Assembly: GCA_029378245.1 (NCBI GenBank)
Contig: JARKIF010000026.1
Location: 558,001 to 622,000, forward strand
Source of the DNA: Roridomyces roridus
Lineage: Eukaryota > Basidiomycota > Agaricomycetes > Agaricales > Mycenaceae
Reading direction: 5' to 3'
Length of the DNA: 64,000 nucleotides
In this document: piece by piece, positions 44,690 to 56,673 of the stretch
Numbering within the stretch: position 1 is the first letter of the stretch
How the letters are laid out: each line of letters opens with the position of its first letter
Position numbers and translations under genes: made by a program
The notes under the pieces: model-generated
Database searches by the model: none
What the model was told of the DNA's origin: nothing
What the model saw: only the letters and a program-made list of their open reading frames with translations

Positions 44690-47110
44690 AGCGCGGGAGC
44701 GAAAAAGACCCTCTTGATAGTTTCCCCATAAGCAGAGCGGGAGTCGAACGGCGCTAACATCTGCGTGGACGATGGATTTTTTTTTTCCATTCACGAGGGT
44801 GAGCTCCAATCTGAGGAGCCATTGTACTGAGTATACATGCCGGCTCTGAGATTCAATGAGACGCGTACATATGTGAACACTGAACACCGTACTCGAACAA
44901 AAACGATTCCTTGTAATTTTGTGAGACGCGGGCGCCGGATCGAAAACTCGCCTGTGTAGTCTATGGGCTAGTCCCGCGATAACGATAAATTGTGCCCACT
45001 TGGCGCGATAGCAGGTCCTTGGACCTGCTTCCCGAGCGATCCGACCAGAAGAAAAGAAAAGACCGATACATGTCCAAAGTTTCCCATGTAGACGCAGAGC
45101 GCGCATCGAACGGCGCTGATATCTGCGGCGTGGACGACTTGTTCACAGACGGTGAGCTTCAATCTGGTCGGTCGTGCCTGATTGTGCATACACCGCAAGA
45201 TGTACTACGCTCGCTAAGATAGTAGCCATGTCCCGTGTTGGAAAAAGCACGGATGTAGACTTGATATGACGCGGGTCGGATCGAACGGCGTGCCCCTGGC
45301 ATGCGTCGGCTACAGACGAGTCCCCCTTGCCTAGTCCCGCGATAATTTGTGCTCACTTTGGCGCGATACTTGGGATTTCACATCGCATACGCTCATCGCA
45401 CCAGACAACGCAGTTCAAAGAAGAAAAACATGTTCCGAATGTATGAGCTGCCCCCGAACCGAACAGACTGAGCCTCCTTAGAAATGATGTGAGGCAGGTC
45501 CGGTGAAATATGGCTTTGGAAAGCGCAGTTGAAAAAACAGGAAAACCACGGGGAATCAGCTATGGATCCGGATCGAACGGATGCCATGCCCTGTGGACTG
45601 GAACACTTTTGAGTGGATGCCCACAGCGTAGCATCGAGTCGCCTCATTGTAACGCGATAATACGATGCCAACTGGCAAATATTGCGATGCCAGTCCAGTA
45701 AAAATGACATCCGCTGCATTTCGAACATTCATGTGGGGCGCCCGGATCGAACGGGAAAACCAGCTGGGGCTCCTGTGGCTGCCGCTAAGTATTGCCCAGA
45801 CGAATTCCGACTGAGTAACTACTTGCTTGAAACTCAAGGCGATGCAGCGGTAAACGAGTCTGGATTTGAAGTAAGACTCGCAGCAGAGTAGAAATTAGAC
45901 ACGCATATATGCCAAAAGAAACATACTCCTCGGACGACGGGGAGCCGGATCGAACGGCACTGCGAGAGTCTCAGGCTGGTGGCTGGAGCTCTCTCCGCGA
46001 TGAACGTTTGACGGTATAGCTGTTGAATGTTCCACTCGAGTCCCGGAGAAGAGTAGCAGTGGGGTAAAAGCAATGAACTTGAGCGCTCAACGAATCAAGC
46101 GCCGAGTAGAGCCGCCTCATCCTTATCGGTAGCCGTGGGTCCACATAACAAAAACCCATCTCACTCCCTCGTATCCAACTAAAAGTCCGCATGTTGACAT
46201 TAAAACAATTCACCGCTTGGAGAATTCCACTTGGCACCAAGCGTAGCCCCACCGAGTCATTCACCCGAACCGTTGCCGCTGCCCTCCCGAGAATCCACCT
46301 CCACCTTGCCAACTTGACTGTGAGGGTCGCTTGCCTGAATTCAAGATTCATGCTTTACCGTGCGTAAAAAGTTGGAACACGAGTACTTAGAACCCAGAGC
46401 CGGATCGAACGGAGTGCCTGGTTGAAATCTGGAGCATTCGGGGTTGCTGGCTCTTAGTGCTCCAATGGGTGGTCGAGGTGAATGTCTGTAGATATCAAGT
46501 ATATATATCACACAGGAAGAAAAGAAGAAAAAAAGGTGGGCGCATTTCCGGATGCAGATGGACAGAGGCAGAGCGCGAATCGAACGACACTAATATCTGC
46601 GTAGACTTATTCACAGACGATGAGCTCCACTGAAGAGCTGCTTGCCTGAATACACCCGCTGTACCTTCTGAGCTGAGATAGTAAGTAGCCATGTCGTGAC
46701 AGTCAATTTTTTCAACGAAAAAAACACATGTGGAAACCTGTATATGTAGTACAACGCGGAGCCGAATCGAACGGCACGGAGTCTCCGACTGGTAGGATGT
46801 CACTAGTACTTCCTGGCATTTCACGGGCAGTCCAACTTGTCGTTCGAACAGCCCAAGCCATTGCGCAGATGAAAGAAAATGATTCACCTTTGGACCCGGA
46901 TGATTACACGGACGCCGTCCTCTCCATACACCATTTCCCAGTGAATACGTTCACGGCGTCGCACATCGTCAGATACTCAATATAACACGACGATTATGAG
47001 GGCGAGGCTTGAGCCTAAAAGATGTTTCAGGATTCGGGATCCATTGTATGCGGGACGCCCGGATCGAACGGGCAAACCGATAGCGTGTGCTAGACGAAAG
47101 CTGTCCGGCT
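44690..47110 (-). repeat. Array of 12 tRNA-like units on the minus strand (family 3)
   Basis: B-box/T-arm cores at 44744, 44940, 45106, 45281, 45459, 45573, 45747, 45950, 46405, 46580, 46767 and 47064, typically 110-200 bases apart. On the minus strand they read as T-arms such as GCCCGTTCGATCCGGGC and GCCGTTCGATTCGGC with perfect stem pairing. All 12 have four or more T about 25-45 bases downstream. Several share 5' parts (GCGGGACTAG; CTCACCGTCTGTGAACAAGT; CCAGTCGGAGACTC), so at least three subtypes are interleaved. Cloverleafs are imperfect, and I call none a functional tRNA. Confidence 0.7.
46215..46315 (-). pseudogene. Stray copy of the last exon of the FHA-RING gene
   Basis: Shares AAGCGTAGCCCCACCGAGTC, TTCACCCGA and AGAATCCACCTCCACC with the terminal exon at 47213-47300, at roughly 85 percent by eye. 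It lies inside the tRNA-like array about 1 kb from the real exon. Confidence 0.75.
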
Positions 47111-47212
47111 CTGGGAAGCCCAGTTCAAAGTATAACCTCCCACGAAAGCCAAGCACGATTCCGAGGACCAGGATCCAAATAATTGAAAAAATGGAGGACC
47201 ACCGTCGGGCAT

Positions 47213-49981
47213 TCACCGCTTCCACTTCCCACTAAGCGTAGCCCCACCGAGTCCTTCACCCGACCCATTCCCACTACCCTCCCCAGAATCCACCTCCACC
47301 TCGCCATCCACCTCCATATCCACAACCTCCATCAGCTGCCCACCAGAGGCATGGTGCGATCGTCTACAAACAAGCAGGCCGTCAGCGTAAAGAATAGATG
47401 AGAAATGATAAAACCGACAAACTCACCTCATCGCACCTCCCGCATTAATATTATCCTCAACCTCCGTATCCATGCCTCCATCGACGCGTATCCTCCTTGG
47501 CGGCGCAGCGTACATCTCATCCACATCGTACCCGTACCCCTCTTCATCAACATCGGCTAAATCGTCTGCAAGTACACCCTCATCCTCGTCCTGTGCTGCT
47601 GCTGCTGCGGTCGGTGGTGCGTCGATGACAATCTCATCGTCCTCCTGTAAGAGAATGAATGTGAGTAAGGGCCGGGGAGGGTGGTGACATGGAGAGTATC
47701 GCAAGACGGGCAAGGAATCGCGGAGATCGAGTGGGTGGGCCACCGATACGCAGAATGCCCGGCCACGCCGTGGGAGACATCTGCGTGTACGCACGGGCGC
47801 ATACCGCGAAGGGGAGCACGATACGGTGGAAAACCAAAAGCAGGGAACACTCACCTCCTCCTCCTCCTCCACATCAACCTCTACATCCTCCTCCAAGTCC
47901 GCAAACGTCCGGCACAACGGGCAACTGAGCAAAAGTCAGCATGCATGACGTAATCAGATACGCCTGGGGAGAGCGAGTAGGATGAGGTCGGGGGGATTGG
48001 GCACATCGAGCCCCGGGAGACGCAGCAGGACGCGGCCCTCGATGTCGTTATATCGAGCGTCGACTCTTCCGCATCCCTGACACGACATCCAAACTCCCGC
48101 CATTCTCCCAGGACGAAAACTCACCTAAACGCCGGATGATGCGCCTCCAACAACGGCCTCAAGCACTTGTAGTGGAACGTGTGTGAGCACGGAGCGATGA
48201 AGAGCGCTTGGCGGATTGATACTGGGAAGAGGCCTGAGGGGAGAGGGTCAGCGTGAAGGAGAAGAGGGAGGGAGGAGGGAGGGGAGGGAGCGGGAGCATA
48301 GCTGGCTCATAGATCCGCACGCTCCTCCCAGCAGAAAGCAGGAGGACTCGGGCAGAGAAGACGTCTCTTCACCGAGGCTGTGACGTCACCAAGCCCAAGT
48401 CGCGCCCTCGGACTCGCACAGTCGCCGGACACGGAGAGGAGCCCGGTAAGAACCCACGACTGCCCGACATGTGCGAGTGGACCGCAGCGATAGTAGCCAT
48501 GTCGACGACGACGGGTGAGCTCGACAGCGAATAACAGCGGCCACAGAGGCATGGAAAGACGCAGCGCGGGTAGACGTGCTCCCGTGCACGAGTCTCGTGG
48601 AGTAGACGGTACCCTCGACCACACGCCCCTCGCCCGAGGAAGACGAAAGAAAGACGAGACTCACATATACAGCAATCAGGTATACTGCCTCCACCCAGCG
48701 CTTTGCGCTTCGCCTTTGGCTGCGAGGAGGCCCCTTCGGTTCCTGGAAGAGCTATCAGTTAGTACGGATGGGAGACGGAGGGGAGGAAGACGAAAAAGGA
48801 AAGATGGAGTCCAGAGGGGGGAAGTAGGAAAACGCTAAGACAAGAAATGCAGAGAGAGAGAGAAGGCGTGCAGGATGAGGTAGATGCGGCACAGAGGAAG
48901 AGGAATGGGACGAGGACGGGGACGAGTACGAGCGAGGAGTGGGAGCGTAGGTAGAAACACTCACCCGTCGCACCAACCGCAAGCGCCTTGAGATTCTTCA
49001 AGGCCGTCGTGCTACCATGCACACTGTCAACACCCACATCCGCAGCAGAGAGACAGCACTCACTTGAAAGCATTCGCAGCCGCCTGCCACTCGCGCCCAA
49101 GCTCCACCCGGATCTTGACACTCTTGTAGATGTCCTCGGCGCCGCCCTGATAATCCACGCCCTGGCGTCGATCAGCACCACGCCGACCTGAGAAAGAGAG
49201 CATTACGCACGAGCTGCAATATATCCCCGTCCTTGACCTGATGCGGCCTACTCTCCGTATTGGCCGCACTCAATCGGACATGATTCAAAAACGTGCCCGA
49301 GCTGCTCTTGGTATCACGTATGAAGAACTTGACCGCATCCGCGCCGCCATCCTGCTCCACCCAGATCTCGGCGTGCGCACGGCTTACGACCTTGCTCTTG
49401 AACGCAATCTTGTTCGTGTTGAGGGCGTTGACGGCAGCGAGGCCCATTCCACTGCGGTCTGTGAATCGTCCAATTCGGAGGGCTGTGTCGCCAGCGCGTA
49501 GATCACGGGCGATAGCGTCGAAACGGAGTGAGCGGCGTGATTCGAGGTGTGGTACGAGGCGGATGCGGTGTGAGGGGCCTGTCCCTGTTCCTGTGCCACT
49601 AGTAGGCTGATTGGCATTGGCGTTGGTAGTCGCGCGAAGCATAGGCTGCGCAGGAATGACGACGGGTGTAGGTGCAGCACTAGCGACATTCCCTGCACTG
49701 CGCCGACGGCGGAGCATGTGGCTCAGCTGGTTAAGACTGCCAGGCGAGCCTTGCTGCTGAGCAGACGGTGATCCAACGAGAGCTTGCATCTGAGCCTGTC
49801 CTGGTCCTCCTCGACGAGGATTGGGGCTCGGAGGACCCTGTATCGGTGGTGATGGGCTCATTTCTCGGAGGGGCGCGATCGGGTGGGATTGCGAGTTGTT
49901 GCGTGGGCGGCCGCGGAGGAATGAGCTGAGGATCGTCGTGCTGCGGGGCTGCGTGGGCGGTGAGTCGGCGCCAGACTCCAT
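47213..49981 (-). CDS. dma1: FHA-RING E3 ubiquitin ligase, Dma1/Chf-like
   Basis: ATG at 49981 (MESGADSPPTQPRSTTIL); stop at 47213-47215. After a Ser/Pro-rich leader the FHA domain reads ALRIGRFTDRSG, KIAFKSKVVSRAHAEIWVEQ, FFIRDTKSSSGTFLNHVRLS and KDGDILQLGVDYQGG. The RING finger is assembled from three exons: PDCCIC, LFPVSIRQALFIAPCSHTFH plus YKCLRPLLEAHHPAF, then SCPLCRTFADLEEDV. An acidic tail follows (EDDEIVIDAPP, ADVDEEGYGYDVDEM, GGQLMEVVDMEVDGEV) and ends SGKWKR. Family role: recognises phosphothreonine through FHA and ubiquitinates partners to control septation, spindle checkpoint and septin dynamics. One intron inside the RING (about 48237-48662) is roughly 425 bases, against about 50 for the others. 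Otherwise intact. Confidence 0.85.
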
Positions 49982-52313
49982 TGTGGGCGGGACGAGGTGA
50001 CGAGGTGGGGTCACAGTCTTGTCACACAATTGCCTCTTTGAGAAGACCACGACGGACAATGGCGGACACTCCCGCTTATCGTCACTGTGCGAGCTCCACG
50101 GGCTGTATTTCTGGCAGATTGGACCCTGGGTGCTACAACAACAAGGCTGTGGCTTGATAGATGGGCGCTGTCAGGAATGGCGACGGGCGGCTTGATGCAG
50201 GTTTCTCTTCCGCTCTCGAAAGTTCTGGCGACTTCTGGTCTTCTCTCATGGCTCGTTGCAATGTACGAAAAATCGATTCAAGGCTGGGTCATCGCAGGAA
50301 GCGTTCATGCAATCCCATCGGACGCTGCAAGACACAACTTTTTGAAAATAGCACGACCGAAACTCCTTGATTCTGGGATTCGCGCCAAAGCTCAGCCCAT
50401 CGTGCAAGTCCTGAATTCTGCTGTCCGAACCCCGTCGTCCTGGGTTACTCGACTGCCCGCTCGCAATTCGAATTGTACTTCAGGGACCTCTACGTTCCTT
50501 GGCTCCAAAACATCCACATCCTGGAAAGAGAATTGACCTGATACATACAGTGATACACGCGCCTCATACTCGGGATGTTCGGGCTGGGCGGCGAGCCGCA
50601 GGCCATCAAGAAAAAGAGGCTATGACAGCGATCACGCAGACCGCCTGAATCGAACCGACAGTCTATCTCATTGCAAGGCCGGGCGGGAATGCGTCATCTT
50701 CACTCCATGCTGTACTCTGCCCTTCGCCCTTCATCCTGGGTACTCGACACTCCGCAAATGCCAGTTGCAAAATTCAAATCCACTCCGACGATTCAGATGG
50801 GTCCGGACCTTCTTGCCTTGAATACAACGCGAAAAGAAAAAGTCGTTGTCCTGAGCTCTATTCTTCATGGAACCTACAGCAGCGCTCCAACAAGCATTTT
50901 GGAAAGATAATTGACCTGATCCATACACGCGCCTCATGAAAAAAAGGAACATCGCTTAGCGGACGCAGACAGTCGGAATCGAACCAACAGTCTGTCTCAT
51001 TCCGACGCCGGCACTGCGTCGATGGCAATATCATCTTCTGCTTCGTAACTCGTTGTATTCAAGTCGCACCCTTCCAGAGTCTAGATATACACCTGGCGAT
51101 TTTGGATGAAAATCAAACGGAAGACGGGCAAGGGCTCTCGAGTCTCCACTCGGCGTACGCCGCCGCTCAGTATCTCGATTCTGGATTCCCAGTCAACGCG
51201 CACAGTACTTACTTGCTTAAACCCACTTTGCGATTACATGGACGTCGAACTGAAGATAGGCTAAGACTCCCCCGGGTGCCATCTCATGAAGCCAGAACAT
51301 CCACTCTCAGGCCGGGAGTGGAACGTCGAAGCCCACCTGGGGGCTGTCCGACTCCGAAAGAAGAGAGAGATAGACCTCATACATGGTGTACACGCCCCTC
51401 ATCTGACCTCGGGTGTATCAAGTTCGGGCGGGCGGCGAGCTGCAAGCCATCGAAAAAAAAAAACCACGTCGCACTTCACAAACGCAGAAGGTCTGAATCA
51501 AACCAACAGTCTGTCTCATTTCGACGCTGGTACTGAGCTGCAAAGCGTCGTCTTCACTTCAGATGACGATGCGGTGTGCTGGTTCACTATATTCAATTGC
51601 AAGTTGCATCCCTCTTCTTCACTCCAGTGCATTCCTCACTCACCAGACGCGCGCGCAAAACTCACTTTACGATTACATGGACGTCGATTTCAAGCTAGCC
51701 GGAGCAGAACACCCAAGCCCACCAGGCCATCCGACTCGAAAAAACCTTATGGAGGCGTCTCTTTGAATTGAGCAGTATCCTCGACCATTCGAGAAGAAAT
51801 AGATATGCGTCCCTCATCTGGTAGCTCGGTGCTGGGCGGCAAGCCGAGCCGGAAGCCATCGAGAAAAAACCTACCTTTCCGCGAACGAAGACCACCGGAA
51901 TCGAACCGAGTCGCAGTCCTTTCAACGCTGCCACTGATCTACCAATCTCTTGCCTTGTTCTGGTGCGTTCTATTGTCGCACCAAAAAAAAGAAAAAGGCC
52001 ACATCAAAGAAGCCTTCTTGGAGGTAAGCCTCTTGTGAGATTCCCTGGCTTTTGCCCCCGGTGTGACCTCCAGCCGCGGGGGAAAATTTGAGGTTGAAAC
52101 CTCACTGGCAAACCTGTTCGAAGTTCAAACCCCGCACCGCACCTGGGCCTGGGGTGGGTTGTGTGGGGTTCGGAGATTTGACAAAATTGGCTCCAAAGCT
52201 GGGACCGGTGTAGGAGGCCACAACTTCCAAAAAGGGTTGGTCATAGGGTGAGTTCCGCAGTTTTCGTAGGAGACCGGGGAGGCCGGGGCTTTGGGTAAGT
52301 AGGGCAGTGCCTG
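49982..52313 (-). repeat. Four larger tRNA-like units (family 4) and spacer
   Basis: Minus-strand cores at 50650, 50979, 51498 and 51901 (GTTCGATTC[A/C]GG; 51498 has GTTTGATTC). Each is followed by T5, T6-7, T11 or T6. Units are about 330-520 bases and share GACAGACTGT, GGAAAGATAATTGACCTGAT and ACACGCGCCTCAT. The unit at 51901 also has an A-box-like AGATCAGTGGCAGCG before it. A body without a clear head fills 50100-50600. No gene recognised. Confidence 0.6.
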
Positions 52314-52327
52314 TCAAGATATAAATA
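52314..52327 (+). promoter_or_regulatory. TATA box of the NLR gene
   Basis: AGATATAAATATTC about 55-65 bases before the ATG at 52382. Confidence 0.55.
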
Positions 52328-52381
52328 TTCCTGCCACGTCAGCACCTCTCTTACCCTTGTACCAACACCACAAGCCACTAA

Positions 52382-55300
52382 ATGTCTTTGCCCACTGCTC
52401 AAATACAGACGGAGACACATTTTCATGTACATGGTCAGCACACTCTGCCATGAATCTCGCAGAAACGGCCACTACTTAGTTGCTTCAGGTGGCACTGGAG
52501 GTCCCGGTGGAGTGGGCGACCAACAGGGAGGAGAAGGAGGTCCTGGCCAAGGAGGGACCTTGATTTATGGAAGTCAGATCACCAACTTGAAGTAAGTTCT
52601 TGGTGTTTCCGCAAGAGTCAGATCTCACTGTGTGCAGCTTCCATTTGCATAGCCATGAACCAAGACAGCAAGGCAAAATGGCACTTATCAGTATGTACCA
52701 ACCTGAAATCAAATCTCTGGAGCTCTAAGTGGAAAGCCACAGCTCAGGAACAATCCCACACTGCTCTGGCCCTTGTCAGATGCCCTCCAGCATCTCAGAT
52801 CTTCCAGGGCCGACAGGAAATTCTGGATAAAATGCACCACTACTTTTCCCAAGAACCCAAGAAGAGAAGGATTTTTGTTCTTCATGGTCTTGGTGGGTCT
52901 GGGAAGACTCAGATAGCTTTGAAATTTCTTGAGTCATGCAATGAGTAGAAACTCTCAAAAATGGGGTTTCATGATGGCTCACGAATTTTTCTAGGGATAC
53001 AAGGCAATTCTTTGTGAATGCCAGCTCTTCTGACAATCTGAATGCCTCCTTCGTGAACATAGCAATTTCTCAAGGGTTTGGAAAAACAGCAGAAGCCGGT
53101 CATCAGTGGCTTATTTCCAAACACATGAAGTGGACTCTGCTCTTTGATAATGCAGATGATCCAAAGTTGAAGTTGTGGCCATTTTTGCCACAATGCACTC
53201 ATGGGAATATTATCATCACTTCCAGAAACCCTCAACTGGCTGCTCTTGGCCCTGATGCTCACTCCAGTGTTGGGGATTTGGACGAGGAAGATGCTGTTTC
53301 CCTGCTGCTTTCAAGAGCAGTCAAGAACCAAACAGATGAAACCCACGAGTTGGCAACTGCCATTGTACAGGTAGGTTCCAAGTTCCTCAATAATTTTGCA
53401 CTCAATCAGGATACACAGGAGCTCTCATGCCTGCCTCTGGCAATTGTCCAGGCTGGGGCTTATATTGCCAAGTTCAAGTGTCTCAAGAATTATCTGTCTA
53501 TCTACAGGCAGAACAAAAAAGAGTTACTGCGACAGCACCCTGATCAAACTCTTGGTGACTATGAATGGACTGTGTATACAACCTGGCAGATTAGCTTTGA
53601 GAAACTCAGCCCTGTAGCTGCCCACTTTTTACAACTTTGTGCTTTATTGCACCACAGCAGTATTCCCGAGTCAATATTTGCCAATGCCACAAAGTGGATA
53701 TTGAGCAATGAGGGTAATGAAACAGAGTCGATGCGGGAAGCCAGGGAATTTCTCCAAAACTTTGTCTCAGGTTCAGGAAATTGGTCGGAACAATATTTCA
53801 GGAATATTGTGGCAGAGATTGAGGAATACTCGCTCCTTCAGAGTGATGAAACAAGCAGCACACTAAGCATGCATCCGCTTGTGCATCTGTGGTGCTCAGG
53901 CAACCTACCTGATGAGGTAACGACACGGGCATGCATGGCAAATGTAGTGGGGATGGCAATAGATCTTGGCCCTGACGCATATTTGGAGAGGATCAGGATA
54001 ATTGCTCATGTGAACATGCTTGTCCCAGATTTCACTGTCCTGAATTATCAGTTCTGGAGGCAATATGCATGGATTTATCATGAAGGAGGTAAATTTGAGC
54101 AAGCAAAGGGTTTGCATGAACTGAATCTGGAGAGACAGAAGGAGCTGTTGGGAAAGGACCATCCTGACACGCTGGCTGCCATGGCCAACCTTGCAGCCAC
54201 ATACGGGCACCTGGGCCGGTACCAAGAGGCAGAGGGGCTCACCCTTTCTGTGCTCCAAGGGCGCCAGAAACTCCTCGGCAATGACCATCCTGACACTCTG
54301 TTTGTAATGGCCAACCTTGCAGCCACATATGGGCACCTGGGACGGTACCAAGAGGCAGAGGGGCTCACCCTTGCTGTGCTCCAAGGGCGCCAGAAACTCC
54401 TTGGCAATGACCATCCTGACACTCTGTCTGCAATGGCCAACCTTGCAGCCACATACAGGCACCTGGGACGGTACCAAGAGGCAGAGGGGCTTGACCTTTC
54501 TGTGCTCCAAGGGCGCCAGAAACTCATTGGTGATGACCATCCTGACACTCTGTTTGCAATGTCCAACCTTGCAGCCACATACAGGCGATTGGGACGGTAC
54601 CAAGAGGCAGAGGGGCTTGAACTTTCTGTGCTCCAAGGGCGCCAGAAACTCCTCGGCGATGACCATCCTGACACTCTGTTTGCAATGACCAACCTTGCAG
54701 CCACATACGGGCCCCTGGGACGGTACCAAGAGGCAGAGGGGCTGGAACTTTCGGTGCTTCGAGGGCGCCAGGAACTCCTCGGCGATGTCCATCCTGACAC
54801 TCTGTTTGCAATGGCCAACCTTGCAGCCACATACAGGCATCTGGGACGGTACCAAGAGGCAGAGGGGCTTAACCTTTCTGTGCTCCAAGGGCGCCAGAAA
54901 CTCCTCGGTGATGACCATCCTGACACTCTGTCTGCAATGGCCAACCTTGCAGCCACATACGGGCCCCTGGGACGGTACCAAGAGGCAGAGGGTTTGGAAC
55001 TTTCGGTGCTCCGAGGGCGCCGGAAACTCCTCGGTGATGTCCATCCTGACACTCTGTTTGCCATGGCCAACCTTGCAGCTACATACTGGCGACTGGGACG
55101 GTACCAAGAGGCAGAGAGGCTTGAACTTGCTGTGCTCCAAGGGCGCCGGACACTCCTTGGCAATGACCATCCTGACACTCTGTTTGCAATGGCCAACCTT
55201 GGAGCCACATACAGGCACCTGGGATGGTACCAGGAGGCAGAGGGGCTTGACCTTTCTGTGCTCCAAGGGCGCCAGAAACTCCTTGGTGACAACCATCCTG

Positions 55301-55731
55301 ACACTCTGTCTGCAATGGCCAACCTTGCAGCCACATACAGGCACCTGGGACGGTACCAAGAGGCAGAGGGGCTTGAACTTTCTGTGCTACAAGAGCGCCA
55401 GAAACTCCTGGGTGATGACCATCCTGACACTCTGTCTGCAATGGCCAACCTTGTAGCCACATACGTGCACCTGGGGCGGTACCAAAAGGCAGAGGGGCTC
55501 CAACTTTCTGTGGTCCAAGGACACCAGAAACTCTTTGGCAATGACCACCCTGACACGCTGACTGCCATGGCCAACCTTGCAGTTACATACGGGGATCTGG
55601 GACGGTACCAAGAGGCAGAGGGGCTTGAGCTTTCTGTGCTCCAAGGGCGCCAGAAACTCCTCGGTGACAATCATCCTGACACTCTGTCTGCAATGGCCAA
55701 CCTTGCAGCCACATACAGGCAACTGGGATGA
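52382..55731 (+). CDS. NB-ARC/TPR NLR-like receptor, stop codon inside the TPR array
   Basis: ATG at 52382. The spliced N-terminus is MSLPTAQIQTETHFHVH and then GGTGGPGGVGDQQGGEGGPG, the glycine-rich start seen in many Agaricales NLRs. Next come CPPASQIFQGRQEILDKMHH and the NB-ARC domain: P-loop VLHGLGGSGKTQIALKF, Walker B WTLLFDNADD, GNIIITSRNPQLAALG, CLPLAIVQAGAYIAKF, WTVYTTWQISFEKLSPVAAH and MHPLVHLWC. Introns include 52434-52488, one starting at 52592, and a 48-base in-frame one near 53371. From about 54139 the protein is a stack of 42-residue kinesin-light-chain-type TPRs. In unit 13 a TGA (55729-55731) replaces Arg of LGRYQEAEG. Role by family: sensing of non-self and cell-death signalling. 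Confidence 0.82.
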
Positions 55732-56064
55732 TACCAAGAGACAGAGGGGCTTGAGCTTTCTGTGCTTCAAGGGCGCCAGAAACTCCTTGGTGATGACCAT
55801 CCTGACACTCTGCTTGCAATGGCCAACCTTGTAGCCACATACGGGCACCTGGGGCGGTACCAAAAGGCAGAGGGGCTCCAACTTTCTGTGGTCCAAGGGC
55901 GCCAGAAACTCCTCGGTGATAATCATCCTGACACTCTGTTTGCAATGTCCAACCTTGCAGCCATATACAGGCACCTGGGACGGTACCAAGAGGCAGAGGG
56001 GCTTGAACTTTCTGTGCTACAAGAGCGCCAGAAACTCCTCGGTGATGACCATCCTGACACTACG
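54139..56064 (+). repeat. 126-base coding tandem repeat (15 full TPR units plus a stub)
   Basis: The unit consensus is KLLGDDHPDTLFAMANLAAT followed by YRHLGRYQEAEGLELSVLQG-RQ. Twelve complete units precede the stop; the thirteenth holds the TGA; two more full units continue in the same frame, and the sixteenth breaks after GDDHPDT with an out-of-register end (TK, stop at about 56070). Units differ mainly at the residues before HPDT, the pair after ATY, and the residue before LSVLQ. The 126-base length leaves long open frames on both strands. Confidence 0.9.
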
Positions 56065-56070
56065 AAATGA

Positions 56071-56673
56071 AGTACATTGTGACTCAACAATGTGCGAAAT
56101 GGAATGAGTAATCAGTTTTCTTTTCAAATCCACCACCCCATCAGTTGAGAGCAGCTCTTGATCATGCAAGGTTGATCTCTGCCTTTGTTGGTGGTTGTTG
56201 GTCTGATTGGGCTCAAACGCTCATGACACATCCTGTTCTCAATGTACCATTGGTTGTCTTTTAACTTGCAGACCAGTTTGTAGTGACATTTTCCTTGTAT
56301 GTAGTTGGTTCCCGGGTGATGGTGTTGGTTCCGTGTCCACTTAAATTTTGTTGGTTACACCAGGTTTTAATCATGTGCACTGCATCAGTTCATGCTGAAA
56401 CGGTGCACCAGGGTGAATAAATTCTGTGATGGATGTTCATATGCATCAACACTGATTCCCCGTGTCCTCACTGAGATTCCATCCTTCGTGTGAAATATTG
56501 GAGCAGATTGAAGATGAATCTCTGTCTGAAAGTATGCGCAGAGCCCACATTATCTTCAAAACCCTGGATGCTGGAGCACAGGGGTAATGCTTAGGTATAG
56601 ATCCCCAAGTGACTCCACAGGGCTGCTGGGCCTGTTGAGTACTTGCCTTTTTCACCACAGTCACACTAAGATG
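56071..56673. other. Spacer downstream of the NLR
   Basis: About 600 bases, AT-richer than the left half of the window. No gene or clear repeat recognised. Confidence 0.3.

Noticed and set aside
44690..47110. Calling individual units as functional tRNA genes
   Set aside because: T-arms are good, but acceptor and D-arms are incomplete or the D-loop GG is missing, and no anticodon could be assigned.
53905..55670. Long antisense open frames (up to 530 codons) opposite the TPR repeats
   Set aside because: The 126-base unit is a multiple of three and happens to lack stops in several frames; the products are simple periodic strings with no family motif.
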